Positions 25,874-33,812 of a DNA stretch of 64,000 bases are shown piece by piece. Origin of the DNA: Treponema sp. (GTDB lineage Bacteria > Spirochaetota > Spirochaetia > Treponematales > Treponemataceae); the NCBI GenBank assembly GCA_018385415.1, contig JAHAZA010000010.1:1-64000 (forward strand), read 5' to 3'. Under the pieces are notes generated by a model that worked only from the letters and a program-made list of their open reading frames with translations, did no database searches and was not told the DNA's origin. Numbering within the stretch: position 1 is the stretch's first letter; each line of letters begins with the position of its first letter. Position numbers and translations under genes: made by a program.

Positions 25874-26644
25874 TTGGGTTTTCACCTTTTTAGCTTATTC
25901 ATTCCCTATTACGGTTTCTGTATCGCAATAGGGGTTGTAAGTTCATTTCTGATCGGCCTTCTTCTCTGTAAAAAAAACAAACTGAGTGGTGATGAATTAA
26001 TCATACTCTATGCTTATCTTCTTTCATTTGGATTTATTGGTGCAAAGCTTCTCTATGCAATCGTCACATTCAAATATATAGACTGGGCCGAAACTTTTTC
26101 ATCCATGGAAAACTTTGTGGAATTTTTATGCGCTGGATATGTTTACTATGGCGGACTTATTGGTGGCTTTGGAGCATTATTTCTTGTTCAAAAAATTCAC
26201 TCAATTCAAATTAAAAAATACATAAATATTCTTACAATCTGTCTTGCAATCGCACATGCCTGTGGAAGAATAGGCTGCGCTCTGACAGGCTGTTGCTTTG
26301 GAAAAGAAACTACCGGCATCCTTTATTTCATATATAAAGACAGCTATGTTGCTCCATGCAACATTAAATTATTTCCAGTGCAGGCTATTGAGTCTGCCTC
26401 AATTTTTATCCTTGCTCTTGTACTAATAATTATTTATCTTAAAAACAGTGACTTTATCAACTGGCCTGTTTACTTTATAACTTACAGTATCTTGAGATTT
26501 ATACTTGAGTTTTTCAGAGGCGACTTTATTAGAGGAACCTTCGGAATTCTTTCTACTTCTCAAATAATCAGCCTTATACTTTTGACCGGTATAATTGTTT
26601 ATCTAACCATTATCCGTATAAAATCCACAAAAAACAGCAAGTAA
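25874..26644 (+). CDS. Lgt-family prolipoprotein diacylglyceryl transferase homologue
   Basis: About 256 residues, seven hydrophobic helices. Family motifs: YYGGLIGGFGAL, HACGRIGCALTGCCFG (the catalytic-region HxxGRxxC block in its GCC-type form), PVQAIES, and RFILEFFRGD with the conserved Arg and Glu, then STSQ. Lgt moves diacylglycerol to the lipobox Cys. The start is uncertain: a TTG at 25874 lacks a Shine-Dalgarno, but the gene follows the 49-aa frame by 6 bp and may be translated by coupling. It may be the main Lgt or a paralogue; I cannot tell from this window. Confidence 0.8.
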   Translation: MGFHLFSLFIPYYGFCIAIGVVSSFLIGLLLCKKNKLSGDELIILYAYLLSFGFIGAKLLYAIVTFKYIDWAETFSSMENFVEFLCAGYVYYGGLIGGFGALFLVQKIHSIQIKKYINILTICLAIAHACGRIGCALTGCCFGKETTGILYFIYKDSYVAPCNIKLFPVQAIESASIFILALVLIIIYLKNSDFINWPVYFITYSILRFILEFFRGDFIRGTFGILSTSQIISLILLTGIIVYLTIIRIKSTKNSK

Positions 26645-26762
26645 CTTTTTGCCTTTGTGTTTGTTTACTATTATATTCTAAAAATAGTCTCTTAATAGGA
26701 CTTTTATATGCTTTGGGAATATGATATGTTCTTTTCATTACTTTTTAATTCGGAGGTGTAAC

Positions 26763-27179
26763 ATGGGTGTTGCATCATTAGTTCTCGGAATCATGGGGTT
26801 GGTTATTTCGCTTTTCTGGGGAAAATTAGGAATTTTCGCTCTTATTCTTGCTATTCCTGCAATTATTTTTGGTGCAATTGCAAGAAATGGCAAAGGTCAT
26901 AAAACAATGCCAACAATTGGTCTTGTATTTGGATGTGTTGCTTTACCATTTGCAATTATCAGCTTCGGTTTCTGGAACAATATTGAAAAAATTACAAACG
27001 GCTGTTCTAAGGAAATCGAAAGATCATTTAATTTCGATAAGAACTCAACAGAAAACGATGATTATTCAACAGATGGAGAAGAAAGCGACAACGAATCAAG
27101 AAAACGCCTTGAAGAAAAAATGGATAAGCTTTCTGATGCAATTGAAGAAAAGCTTAATAAAATGTTTTTTGAAGACTAA
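26763..27179 (+). CDS. DUF4190-like membrane protein with acidic C-terminal tail
   Basis: 138 residues from the ATG at 26763, which has CGGAGG 6-10 bases upstream. Two hydrophobic helices in the first 70 residues (GVASLVLGIMGLVISLFWG and a GLVFGCVALPFAIISFGFW segment) around an ARNGKG turn fit the DUF4190 pattern. A strongly charged tail of about 60 residues ends in a predicted helix (LEEKMDKLSDAIEEKL). Function unknown. It is closed by a hairpin terminator that directly abuts the tRNA gene on the other strand. Confidence 0.75.
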   Translation: MGVASLVLGIMGLVISLFWGKLGIFALILAIPAIIFGAIARNGKGHKTMPTIGLVFGCVALPFAIISFGFWNNIEKITNGCSKEIERSFNFDKNSTENDDYSTDGEESDNESRKRLEEKMDKLSDAIEEKLNKMFFED

Positions 27180-27226
27180 AATTATTCAGGGAACTTCACA
27201 AAGCTTCCCTGCACTACAGTTCTTAT

Positions 27227-27264
27227 AAAAAAAAGACTTTCGAAATAATCGAAAGTCTTTTTTT
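27227..27264. terminator. Bidirectional terminator next to tRNA-Leu
   Basis: AAAAAGACTTTCGA pairs with TCGAAAGTCTTTTT over a 5-base loop, with A and T runs on the two sides. It can stop transcription from the 26763 gene and from the tRNA gene on the other strand. A second hairpin, CAGGGAA..TTCCCTG, lies just upstream at 27187-27210. Confidence 0.85.
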
Positions 27265-27352
27265 TGCCGGGAACCAGAATCGAACTGGCACGGCCGTTTG
27301 AATTGCCGAGGGATTTTAAGTCCCTTGTGTCTACCTATTCCACCATCCCGGC
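27265..27352 (-). tRNA. tRNA-Leu (anticodon TAA)
   Basis: 88 nt on the minus strand with acceptor GCCGGGA/TCCCGGC, a long variable arm typical of leucine tRNA, and T-arm sequence GTTCGATTC. The anticodon loop is CTTAAAA (plus strand 27314-27320), giving TAA. The CCA end is not encoded. The discriminator A touches the T run of the terminator. Confidence 0.95.
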
Positions 27353-27409
27353 GACAAATATATAGTATAAAAATTCACAAAAAATTTCAATACCTGTTAT
27401 TCAAGCATT

Positions 27410-27910
27410 CTAGTGTGTCTGGCTATAAAGTCCTGCCATTTCATCGCGCCATTCTACCGTTTTTGATTTATCCTCGTATTCAATAATTTTTTCAATTTTG
27501 AATTTCTTGAGATCACGAGGATTTTCAAATGTTACTACAGCAAAACGTCCATTTCCAATATAAGTCATCTGCTGCCCAGGAAGCATATTTTCTTTTGATT
27601 TGAGACTTTCAAGAACACAATCAAAGTGCATTGGTTTTCCTTCCGAATCACTGATTGCACTTGTCATATCCTGAATAAGTTGTCCGCATTTTGCACACAT
27701 AACCTGACGGCTTTTAAATTCACGGATTGCAGCTTCTTTATGCTGATTTTCCTGCAACTCTTCTGCAGAAATTTTTGGTTGTTTATTCTGATTAAATTTG
27801 GACTGGTCAGACTGTTGATTTTCTTTTGCCTGATTGTTCTGATTATTTTGATTCTGGTTTTGGTTATTCCAGTTTCTGTGATGTCTATTGCGACGGTCAT
27901 TTCTTCCCAT
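27410..27910 (-). CDS. Asn/Gln-rich protein with a treble-clef-like zinc site
   Basis: 166 residues; GGGAG precedes the ATG at 27910. The first 55 residues are basic and then rich in N and Q (low complexity). The middle has MCAKCGQLIQ and, about 25 residues later, PMHFDCV: a CxxC..HxxC arrangement that can hold one zinc. The last 50 residues (TYIGNGRFAVVTFENPRDLKKFKIEKII) look like a small alpha/beta unit. A nucleic-acid-binding role is suggested by the basic N-rich start and zinc site, but I do not recognise the family. It follows the flagellar-export genes after about 50 bp on the same strand. Confidence 0.7.
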   Translation of the reverse strand: MGRNDRRNRHHRNWNNQNQNQNNQNNQAKENQQSDQSKFNQNKQPKISAEELQENQHKEAAIREFKSRQVMCAKCGQLIQDMTSAISDSEGKPMHFDCVLESLKSKENMLPGQQMTYIGNGRFAVVTFENPRDLKKFKIEKIIEYEDKSKTVEWRDEMAGLYSQTH

Positions 27911-27960
27911 TTCTTATCTCCCATCCAGGATCGCCCATGAGAAAAAATTCCGTACACGAA

Positions 27961-28158
27961 CTAGCTGGACAATTTTAACTCTTCAGGGTTTTCCACAAGT
28001 TTTTTACTAATAACTTGAGCAATTCGTTGAATTGCATTATTCACATATTCTTCATCATGAATCTTATTACGCAATTCTAACACTTTTGGGGATAAAATTT
28101 CTACTGGTTCTTCCTTCGCAATTTCAATACAAGGTGCAACTGTTTCTACTGCGACCAT
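27961..28158 (-). CDS. Small protein, possible anti-sigma-28 factor FlgM
   Basis: 65 residues from ATG 28158; an adjacent GTG is also possible. GGAG lies eight bases upstream, inside yraN, and the start overlaps the yraN stop. The C-terminal half, VLELRNKIHDEEYVNNAIQR followed by IAQVISKKLV, has the spacing of the FlgM sigma-binding helices (V..LR..I....Y.......IA..I...L). The N-terminal half is acidic and disordered-looking. The position next to flagellar-export genes agrees. Too short for certainty. Confidence 0.5.
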   Translation of the reverse strand: MVAVETVAPCIEIAKEEPVEILSPKVLELRNKIHDEEYVNNAIQRIAQVISKKLVENPEELKLSS

Positions 28159-28553
28159 CACGAAAACTCCAAAAACGCATTTTCTATATGATACACTGCC
28201 GGAAAACCGGGCATATCAATTACAACAACATCGAATCTAACAAAGCTGTTACTATATTGTCGATGTTTTGTCAGAAAATATTTAGAGGTTTCTAAAATTC
28301 TTTTTTGTTTTTGTGAGTTTAATTCTCGGGCAAGAACTTCAAGATTTCCCCAAAGTAAAGTTTTTACTTCAACGAATACAAGCACTTCGTCTTTTGAAAC
28401 GATAAGATCAGCCTCACCGCTTCGACAACGAAAATTGGTTTCAACAATTTCAAAACCGTTTTCTTTAAAATAATTAAGAGCCCGAATCTCACCGGATGAA
28501 CCGATCTGTTTTCGAGCTCTTGAATTTATTTCGTGATAATTAGATTTCTTCAA
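28158..28553 (-). CDS. yraN: YraN/UPF0102 nuclease-fold protein
   Basis: 131 residues. The core motif of the restriction-endonuclease-like UPF0102 family is intact: GEADLIV (Asp) and VFVEVKT (Glu, Lys). The N-terminal GSSGEIRALNYFKENGFEIVE segment is also typical. Activity and role in the cell are poorly defined, perhaps DNA processing linked to recombination. Its start overlaps the preceding gene by 14 bp, and its stop overlaps the next start. Confidence 0.92.
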   Translation of the reverse strand: MKKSNYHEINSRARKQIGSSGEIRALNYFKENGFEIVETNFRCRSGEADLIVSKDEVLVFVEVKTLLWGNLEVLARELNSQKQKRILETSKYFLTKHRQYSNSFVRFDVVVIDMPGFPAVYHIENAFLEFS

Positions 28554-28839
28554 CGTCCTCTGTTAATTCCTCGAGTTCTTCAACATCTGTTGGATTATCG
28601 TAATTTGCTTTTGCAAAACCAGCAAAATATTTTTCCATATCAGCATCTGAATCTGGCATTGCTTCACCAGCAGTTAACAGATACTGCAAGTTCCACTGAT
28701 TAATTGCATTCATATGATATTTTTTAATTGTTCGCTTTTTTGCCAGAAACATGTATTTTCCATCATCAAAAAACACTGGCATTGTAAAACGCATTCCTAG
28801 TTTAATGTCTGAACAATTAATTTTCTGAAAATTTGGCAT
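28540..28839 (-). CDS. Stand-alone domain resembling the N-terminus of HD-GYP proteins
   Basis: 99 residues with GGAGG before the ATG. The start, KINCSDIKLGMRFTMPVFFD, then FLAKKRTIKKYHMNAINQW and the acidic end resemble the short domain that precedes HD-GYP phosphodiesterase domains (x-LKxGM-xxPV-x-G.. pattern). Here the HD-GYP part is missing, and the reading frame simply stops after an acidic tail. It sits between the FlhB-like gene and yraN, so a flagellum-related role is possible. Low certainty on function. Confidence 0.65.
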   Translation of the reverse strand: MPNFQKINCSDIKLGMRFTMPVFFDDGKYMFLAKKRTIKKYHMNAINQWNLQYLLTAGEAMPDSDADMEKYFAGFAKANYDNPTDVEELEELTEDVEEI

Positions 28840-28860
28840 ACCAACCCTCCGAAAGTTGCG

Positions 28861-29109
28861 TTACGATTGTTGCATTACAAATGCAAAAATTTTTGCTAAC
28901 ACAGGCCAAACAGTTTCTGGAACACAAGTTCCAATTTCCTGAACACTTAAAAAGTCAGTCAGCTCATCATTTTTTACGATGGTGATATCATTTTCTTCTG
29001 CCGCATCCAAAACCTTCTGCGCCAGTTCTCCCTTTGCTGTTACTGTAACAAATGGAGCTGCTGCACCTTCAGGATATTTCAATGCAACAGCTTTTTTAAT
29101 TCTCTGCAT
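28861..29109 (-). CDS. FlhB-like cytoplasmic protein (C-terminal domain only)
   Basis: 82 residues matching only the C-terminal cytoplasmic domain of FlhB/YscU export switches: AVALKYPEGAAAPFVTVTAKG with strand-turn pattern, then AAEENDITIVKNDELTDFLS and IGTCVPETVWPVLAKIFAFV. The autocleavage motif NPTH is absent, as is usual for these stand-alone proteins. It may help to set hook length or substrate switching in the flagellar export gate. Its start overlaps the stop of the FliK-like gene (TAATG), which suggests linked production. Confidence 0.87.
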   Translation of the reverse strand: MQRIKKAVALKYPEGAAAPFVTVTAKGELAQKVLDAAEENDITIVKNDELTDFLSVQEIGTCVPETVWPVLAKIFAFVMQQS

Positions 29110-30230
29110 TATGCATACCCCTTTGCAACAGGCAGTAAAATATTACCACTTGCAAAGCCTGCAAGTTTCTCAGTTTTCTCTACCTCAACCGGAACATTTT
29201 TAAAATATACTTGAAGTTTGGATTTTAGCTTTGTGTTTATTACGTCATCCATTTCCGGATAATGGGAAAATAAAACTTTTTGTATATCTGTTCCATTGAA
29301 AGATACCACAAAAGTCCATATTTCTCTATCAATACTAAAATTTATCACTGAATTTTGTACATTTTTTTTAAATAAATCAAGAAAAACTCTAAAAACTCCA
29401 TCACCTTTAATATGTCGCTGTTCTTTATCAAATCCAAATTCAAATGGAACTACAATCCAATGATTCTTATGTTCGGATTGTCCGCCATTGCTTTTGGTAT
29501 CCTGATCACGACTTATAATATGATTAAATACAGTCAAAAAACCTTCAGGACTTTTTCCAATCTGACGGCCATTTAAAAGTTCGGTAAAATATTCTTTAAA
29601 TTGTTCCGCCAGCATTTCAATTTCATGGTTCTCAAATTTTTTAATTTGCTTTTCTGAGGAATTTCCTTCAACCTCCGAAGATAAACCAAAGCCTGTCATT
29701 ACATCCTGAATGTTTTCAATTGTAGGCTCTATTCCTTTTTCTATAAGAATCATTGCAGCCTCACTGGCTTCCTCTTCATGCCCCGGAAATTTAAGTGCTG
29801 CATTTCTTGCCTTATTAATTTTGTCCAGATTAATTTTTGCTCCAAACCCGACTATAGTCTGCAGAAGCATTTTTGATATATTATCTTGAGGAAGTCCAAG
29901 ACTTGCTAAAAGCTCTGCAACCTGTGGTGTCATTACATTTGAACTTTGCACTACACTCTTATCTGAAAGTTGATTCTGTACTGAATTCTGGATTTTTGAA
30001 AGATTCAATTTACCATCAGTAATTGAAACTCGGGCCATAAAAGAACTTCCTGGCACAAGCTTTTCCTTTGAAGAAATGGCATAACGACCTCCAGCAAAAG
30101 AGGCGACATACTTACCGTTACCAGAATCTTTCAGTATACGGACTAAAACAGAGCTGCCTTCCTTTATGAGATTTGAATACTCTTTAGGAAGGACAGTCTG
30201 GGAATGTATGTAAATGCCGTTTGTATTCAT
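29109..30230 (-). CDS. Possible flagellar hook-length control protein (FliK-like)
   Basis: 373 residues. The N-terminal half is variable with an Ala/Lys-rich middle. The C-terminal 110 residues contain beta strands (HWIVVPFEFGFDKEQRHIKG, VINFSIDREIWTFVVSFNG) that may be a FliK-type C-terminal domain, but the usual LxPxxLGxVxV motif is not clear. The evidence for FliK is therefore mostly context: its stop overlaps the start of the FlhB-like gene. The start at 30230 has no Shine-Dalgarno and a TATAAT whose start point would be 2 nt upstream. Confidence 0.6.
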   Translation of the reverse strand: MNTNGIYIHSQTVLPKEYSNLIKEGSSVLVRILKDSGNGKYVASFAGGRYAISSKEKLVPGSSFMARVSITDGKLNLSKIQNSVQNQLSDKSVVQSSNVMTPQVAELLASLGLPQDNISKMLLQTIVGFGAKINLDKINKARNAALKFPGHEEEASEAAMILIEKGIEPTIENIQDVMTGFGLSSEVEGNSSEKQIKKFENHEIEMLAEQFKEYFTELLNGRQIGKSPEGFLTVFNHIISRDQDTKSNGGQSEHKNHWIVVPFEFGFDKEQRHIKGDGVFRVFLDLFKKNVQNSVINFSIDREIWTFVVSFNGTDIQKVLFSHYPEMDDVINTKLKSKLQVYFKNVPVEVEKTEKLAGFASGNILLPVAKGYA

Positions 30231-30238
30231 ATGTATTG

Positions 30239-30268
30239 ATTATACAATATTAACATACATTCTGTTAA
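30239..30268 (-). promoter_or_regulatory. Promoter of the FliK-like gene
   Basis: Minus strand: TTAACA (30263-30268), 18-bp spacer, TATAAT (30239-30244). The expected start at 30232 is two bases before the ATG at 30230. Confidence 0.5.
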
Positions 30269-30280
30269 GAAAAGTTTAAA

Positions 30281-30312
30281 ACAAAAAAGCCGATACCAAA
30301 GTACCGGCTTAT
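30281..30312 (-). terminator. Terminator of the rpsP-rplS operon
   Basis: On the minus strand AAGCCGGTAC pairs with GTATCGGCTT over a TTTG loop, followed by a run of T. It lies 17 bp after the rplS stop and just before the next gene's promoter. Confidence 0.88.
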
Positions 30313-30328
30313 ATTAAATCTTTACGAT

Positions 30329-30766
30329 TTATTTGTTTTCTGTTGTAGCAGCTTCAGCTTCTTTTGCAGCAGCGGCAGCATCAGCAGCAGCGTTACGAGC
30401 GTTCATAGCTTCAGTAGCAGCAGCTCCGAGGAGTTCCTTAACTTTAGCTCCCTTACCAACTTTGTCACGGATGTAATAAAGTTTAGCACGGCGAACTTTA
30501 CCAGGACGAGTAACATCAACCTTTACGATTCTTGGTGATTCGTAAGGGAATACACGTTCTACACCAACTCCAAATGAGTTCTTGCGAACTGTGAATGTTT
30601 TTCTAGCGCCTGCGTTTTTCATAGCAATTACGAGGCCTTCAAACTTCTGGATACGTTCTGTTTTACCTTCAATAATTTTGAAGTAAACTGCAACTGTATC
30701 ACCAATATTGAATGGCTGTGCACCAGCACGTTTCTGCTGTTCTTCAATTGTCTTAATAAGATCCAT
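30329..30766 (-). CDS. rplS: Ribosomal protein bL19
   Basis: 145 residues from the ATG at 30766, with GGAG upstream. The bL19 core is intact ([54 protein letters not shown]). The last 35 residues are an Ala/Glu-rich helix-like tail ([18 protein letters not shown]) beyond the usual end at about 115, an odd lineage-specific extension. It sits at the 30S/50S interface. It is last in the rpsP operon. Confidence 0.97.
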   Translation of the reverse strand: MDLIKTIEEQQKRAGAQPFNIGDTVAVYFKIIEGKTERIQKFEGLVIAMKNAGARKTFTVRKNSFGVGVERVFPYESPRIVKVDVTRPGKVRRAKLYYIRDKVGKGAKVKELLGAAATEAMNARNAAADAAAAAKEAEAATTENK

Positions 30767-30792
30767 TATAGTCTCCAGTAACAAGAAAAAAG

Positions 30793-31569
30793 TTACTTTG
30801 ATTTTCGCTTTCTCTTTTTAAGGCTCAGCTTTACGCCTGCCTGATTTGTTATTTCCTCAATCATCTGTTCGGCTTCTGAAGTGAGCTGTCCTTTTAACCT
30901 TGCCTGAGCGATCAAATCTGGTCGATTAGCCAAAGTTTTTTCAAGGCGCTTTTTCAGCCGCCACTTTCGGATTTTTTCGTGGTTGCCGGATAACAAAACA
31001 TCCGGAACTTCCATGTCCTTGTACACTGGTGGACGTGTGTACTGTGGATACTCCAAAAGTCCGTCGCTGTAACTTTCTTCATCCAGGCTTTCTGAACTGA
31101 TTACTCCGTCTATCAATCGATACACTGTATCAATAATAACCGTTGCACTCACTTCTCCGCTGGACATTACATAGTCTCCGATTGAAATCTCATCATCAAC
31201 ATAGTAATCAATAATTCTCTGGTCAATACCTTCGTATCTTCCGCAGACAATTACAAGTTCGTCTTTGCGACTAAGTTCCAACGCTTTACTCTGTGTAAAC
31301 TGCTTACCACTTGGTGTTACATAAATAACATGCTTGCGGCTAGCCTTTACGCTGTCAAGCGCGCGTCCCAGAGGCTCAGTCATCATTAACTGTCCTGCGC
31401 CTCCTCCATACGGACTGTCATCACAAGTATGGTGCTTATCAGTAGCAAAATCTCTGATATTCACCAGATCGTAGGCAATAATTCCCTTTTCTACCGCCTT
31501 GGCCATGATTGAGTTTTCAAAAAAAGCCTGTGGTATCTGAGGAAATAAGGTCAGCACTGTAAATTTCAT
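30793..31569 (-). CDS. trmD: tRNA (guanine-N1-)-methyltransferase TrmD
   Basis: 258 residues. It methylates G37 of tRNAs reading CCN/CUN/CGG and thereby prevents frameshifting. The SAM-binding trefoil-knot region has [21 protein letters not shown] and [23 protein letters not shown]. The N-terminal [15 protein letters not shown] block is also typical. Fifth-to-last order and spacing are those of the classical operon: rimM lies 4 bp upstream and rplS 26 bp downstream. The Lys/Arg-rich C-terminal tail ([10 protein letters not shown]) is slightly longer than normal. Confidence 0.97.
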   Translation of the reverse strand: MKFTVLTLFPQIPQAFFENSIMAKAVEKGIIAYDLVNIRDFATDKHHTCDDSPYGGGAGQLMMTEPLGRALDSVKASRKHVIYVTPSGKQFTQSKALELSRKDELVIVCGRYEGIDQRIIDYYVDDEISIGDYVMSSGEVSATVIIDTVYRLIDGVISSESLDEESYSDGLLEYPQYTRPPVYKDMEVPDVLLSGNHEKIRKWRLKKRLEKTLANRPDLIAQARLKGQLTSEAEQMIEEITNQAGVKLSLKKRKRKSK

Positions 31570-31573
31570 GGAA

Positions 31574-32176
31574 TTACTCCAGAATCCAGAGGTGCATCAG
31601 CTGTATTGTTCCGGTTTTCATATCAACTTTTCCTATATGTTCCTTGTTGAGTGGAACCAGTACCTTGCGGGGATTACCCGAAGCTGTCTTTTTGATATTA
31701 TCTGCCAGAATATTGCAACTCTCGGAAAGGGAAACCTCTAAGAGATCACCTGCTCCGCCTTCCAATACGTCTGTAATAGTACCTATTTCTATAAGTCCGG
31801 CATTCTCACCGGCCAATCCGTCTTTGCTCTCATAAACAAGAGTACATTTTACTAAGTCTGCAACATACCATTCGTCTTTTCCCAAAGGCGCCGCATACTT
31901 ACGAGAAACTCTAATATCCCAACCGTTGAACTTTTTAGCTTCTTCGGGGGTATTAATGCCCTCTAATTTCATATATAAGGTGGAATTTGCAGCTTTAGCA
32001 GATTCAACTTTGAATCCCCTTGTCTGTTCTCCGTTCCTTAAAGTAACTTCTTTTAACGCTTCAATATGCTCGTAATAACCAGAAGCACTTTCTACTTTAA
32101 ATTCACCCGTAAGCCCATGGGCTCCACGAACGAAACCAACTGTTAATTGATCATCAAGATTAACATTAAATGCCAT
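31574..32176 (-). CDS. rimM: 16S rRNA processing protein RimM
   Basis: 200 residues. The N-terminal RimM barrel (TVGFVRGAHGLTGEFKVES) is followed by a C-terminal PRC barrel (EWYVADLVKCTLV and GTITDVLEGGAGDLLEV). RimM helps to mature the 3' domain of 16S rRNA around S19. The gene sits between khpA and trmD with only 4-8 bp gaps. The PRC domain is slightly longer than in E. coli. Confidence 0.95.
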   Translation of the reverse strand: MAFNVNLDDQLTVGFVRGAHGLTGEFKVESASGYYEHIEALKEVTLRNGEQTRGFKVESAKAANSTLYMKLEGINTPEEAKKFNGWDIRVSRKYAAPLGKDEWYVADLVKCTLVYESKDGLAGENAGLIEIGTITDVLEGGAGDLLEVSLSESCNILADNIKKTASGNPRKVLVPLNKEHIGKVDMKTGTIQLMHLWILE

Positions 32177-32184
32177 TAGTACGA

Positions 32185-32418
32185 CTAGTCCAGAATTTCC
32201 AGGCTATAACGCTTACCGTCTTTGCTTCCAGAAGCACTCAATACTGTGCGCAACGCTTTAGCAATACGACCGTACTTGCCTATTACCTTTCCAATATCGC
32301 CTTCAGCTACTCTAAGCTCCAATACAGGACCTCTTTCACCTTCGGTTTCATTTACAGAAACTGCATCAGGATCATCGACCAACGATTTTGCAATGTATTC
32401 AATCAGGTCTTTTTCCAT
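32185..32418 (-). CDS. khpA: KH-domain RNA-binding protein KhpA
   Basis: 77 residues, one KH domain with the RNA-binding loop GKYG inside IGKVIGKYGRIAKALRTVL. Such proteins lie between rpsP and rimM in many bacteria and pair with KhpB/Jag in RNA regulation linked to cell division. The spacing to rpsP (17 bp) and rimM (8 bp) indicates co-transcription. Confidence 0.94.
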   Translation of the reverse strand: MEKDLIEYIAKSLVDDPDAVSVNETEGERGPVLELRVAEGDIGKVIGKYGRIAKALRTVLSASGSKDGKRYSLEILD

Positions 32419-32435
32419 TTACATGCTCCCGTAAA

Positions 32436-32696
32436 TTATTTTGACTGTCCGTTTTTAGCCAAGCCTTTCTTGTTCATCAATTTTGCAACGATGTCAGTAG
32501 GCTGAGCACCAACGCCGATCCAATACTTAATGCGATCTTCTTTGATAGCTACTTGGTTGCCTTCTTTTTCAATAGGCTGGTATGTACCGATTTCTTCGAT
32601 ACAACGACCATCGCGTGGTTCGCGAGAATCCATTACTACGATACGGTAGCAAGGACGTTTTGCAGCACCAAATCTCTTAAGTCTGATTTTAACCAC
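32436..32696 (-). CDS. rpsP: Ribosomal protein bS16
   Basis: 86 residues from GTG at 32696, with GGAGGT upstream. [20 protein letters not shown] and [19 protein letters not shown] are the family motifs. It binds 16S rRNA early in 30S assembly. It is first in the operon rpsP-khpA-rimM-trmD-rplS. The promoter lies about 75 nt upstream of the start (32779-32807). Confidence 0.98.
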   Translation of the reverse strand: MVKIRLKRFGAAKRPCYRIVVMDSREPRDGRCIEEIGTYQPIEKEGNQVAIKEDRIKYWIGVGAQPTDIVAKLMNKKGLAKNGQSK

Positions 32697-33032
32697 TTTG
32701 ATTTACCTCCATAGAACTCGAGCTGGATTGAGTCAAGTCCTAATATAAACAATTCTACACAATACAGTGTGAATTCATAATATATAGAAAAAAAGTAGGT
32801 TAGTCAATGCAACAAGGGAATTTAACCTTATGGATATTCTTAACATAAAGATAAATAGTCTGATTGTCAGAGAGGCTTAAAGAAACAAGTTTAATACTGT
32901 TTTCTGCAAATCGAAAAGAATTGTTAAACTGTCCCGCTTTTTCAATCGTTTCATGTTGAAATTACAGAAGAACTTTCTTACCCTTGAAAATTCCCAACTT
33001 AAACAATAACATTACATCAGAGGGGGAATTAC
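32697..33032. other. Intergenic region between rpsP and the methyltransferase gene
   Basis: 336 bp without a gene. It holds the rpsP promoter (32779-32807), a roughly 75-nt rpsP leader, and on the other side the leader of the methyltransferase gene, with GAAAATTCCC at 32986-32995 and GAGGGGG before the ATG. I see no RNA gene, hairpin or repeat of note in 32808-32980. A possible promoter for the right-hand gene (TTGAAA near 32956) has a poor -10. Confidence 0.6.
32779..32807 (-). promoter_or_regulatory. rpsP: Promoter of the rpsP operon
   Basis: Minus strand: TTGACT (32802-32807), exactly 17 bp, TATATT (32779-32784). The transcription start should be near 32772, giving a leader of about 75 nt that carries an ordinary GGAGGT ribosome site. 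Confidence 0.8.
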
Positions 33033-33788
33033 ATGTTAAAAAAACAGGAATGGTTTGAAAGCGAAGAATTCTGGAAAAATTACGGACCTATTATGTTTGA
33101 CGGAAGTCATTGGGCCGAAGCACCAGGAATTGCAGAAGCTGTATGTAAAATTGCAGGCTTGTCAAAAGGCTGTTCTATTCTTGAAGCTGGCTGCGGACCA
33201 GGACGCGTTGCTGTAGAATTTGCACTTTTAGGACTTGATGTAACAGGTGTTGACTTAATTCAATCAGAGCTTGATGCCGCAAAAGAAACAGCAGATGCAG
33301 AAAATGTAAAACTAAATCTTATAAAAGCAGATTTAAGAGATTTTACTACAGAAAAGAAGTTTGACTGTGCAGTAAATCTTTATACATCCTTCGGCTACTG
33401 CGAATCCATTGAGGACGATCTAAAAATCTTAAAAAGAATATGTGACTCATTAAAAGATGATGGTTTCTTTATCCTTGAATGTACAAGTAGAGAAATCGCT
33501 GTTCAGTACTTTACTGAAGGAGAATGGTTTGAACGAGCAGGAAAAACTGTTCTTACACAGTTTTCGGTTGAAGGTGCCTGGGAAGGTCTAAGATCAAAAT
33601 GGATTTTAATTGATAACAACACTGGCAGAAGAATTGAACATGAATTTGTTCAGCGTCTTTATTCTGCAATTGAATTAAAACGAATGATGATTGCAGCAGG
33701 ATTCAAAACTGCAGAAATTTACGGCGACTTCAACTTTGCACCATACAATCAAAATGCAAAAACAATGGTTATCATTGCTAGAAAATAA
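33033..33788 (+). CDS. Class I SAM-dependent methyltransferase
   Basis: 251 residues. The SAM-binding motif is ILEAGCGPGRVAVEFALLG, with VTGVDL closing the second strand. The acidic post-I pair and the motif FDCAVNLYTSFGYCESIEDD (motif IV) follow. The C-terminal part lacks recognisable substrate motifs, so the acceptor is unknown. The start at 33033 has GAGGGGGA upstream. The next gene, a YbaK deacylase, begins 24 bp after the stop and may be co-transcribed. Confidence 0.85.
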   Translation: MLKKQEWFESEEFWKNYGPIMFDGSHWAEAPGIAEAVCKIAGLSKGCSILEAGCGPGRVAVEFALLGLDVTGVDLIQSELDAAKETADAENVKLNLIKADLRDFTTEKKFDCAVNLYTSFGYCESIEDDLKILKRICDSLKDDGFFILECTSREIAVQYFTEGEWFERAGKTVLTQFSVEGAWEGLRSKWILIDNNTGRRIEHEFVQRLYSAIELKRMMIAAGFKTAEIYGDFNFAPYNQNAKTMVIIARK

Positions 33789-33812
33789 ACTGACACACAA
33801 AGGATTTTCAAA

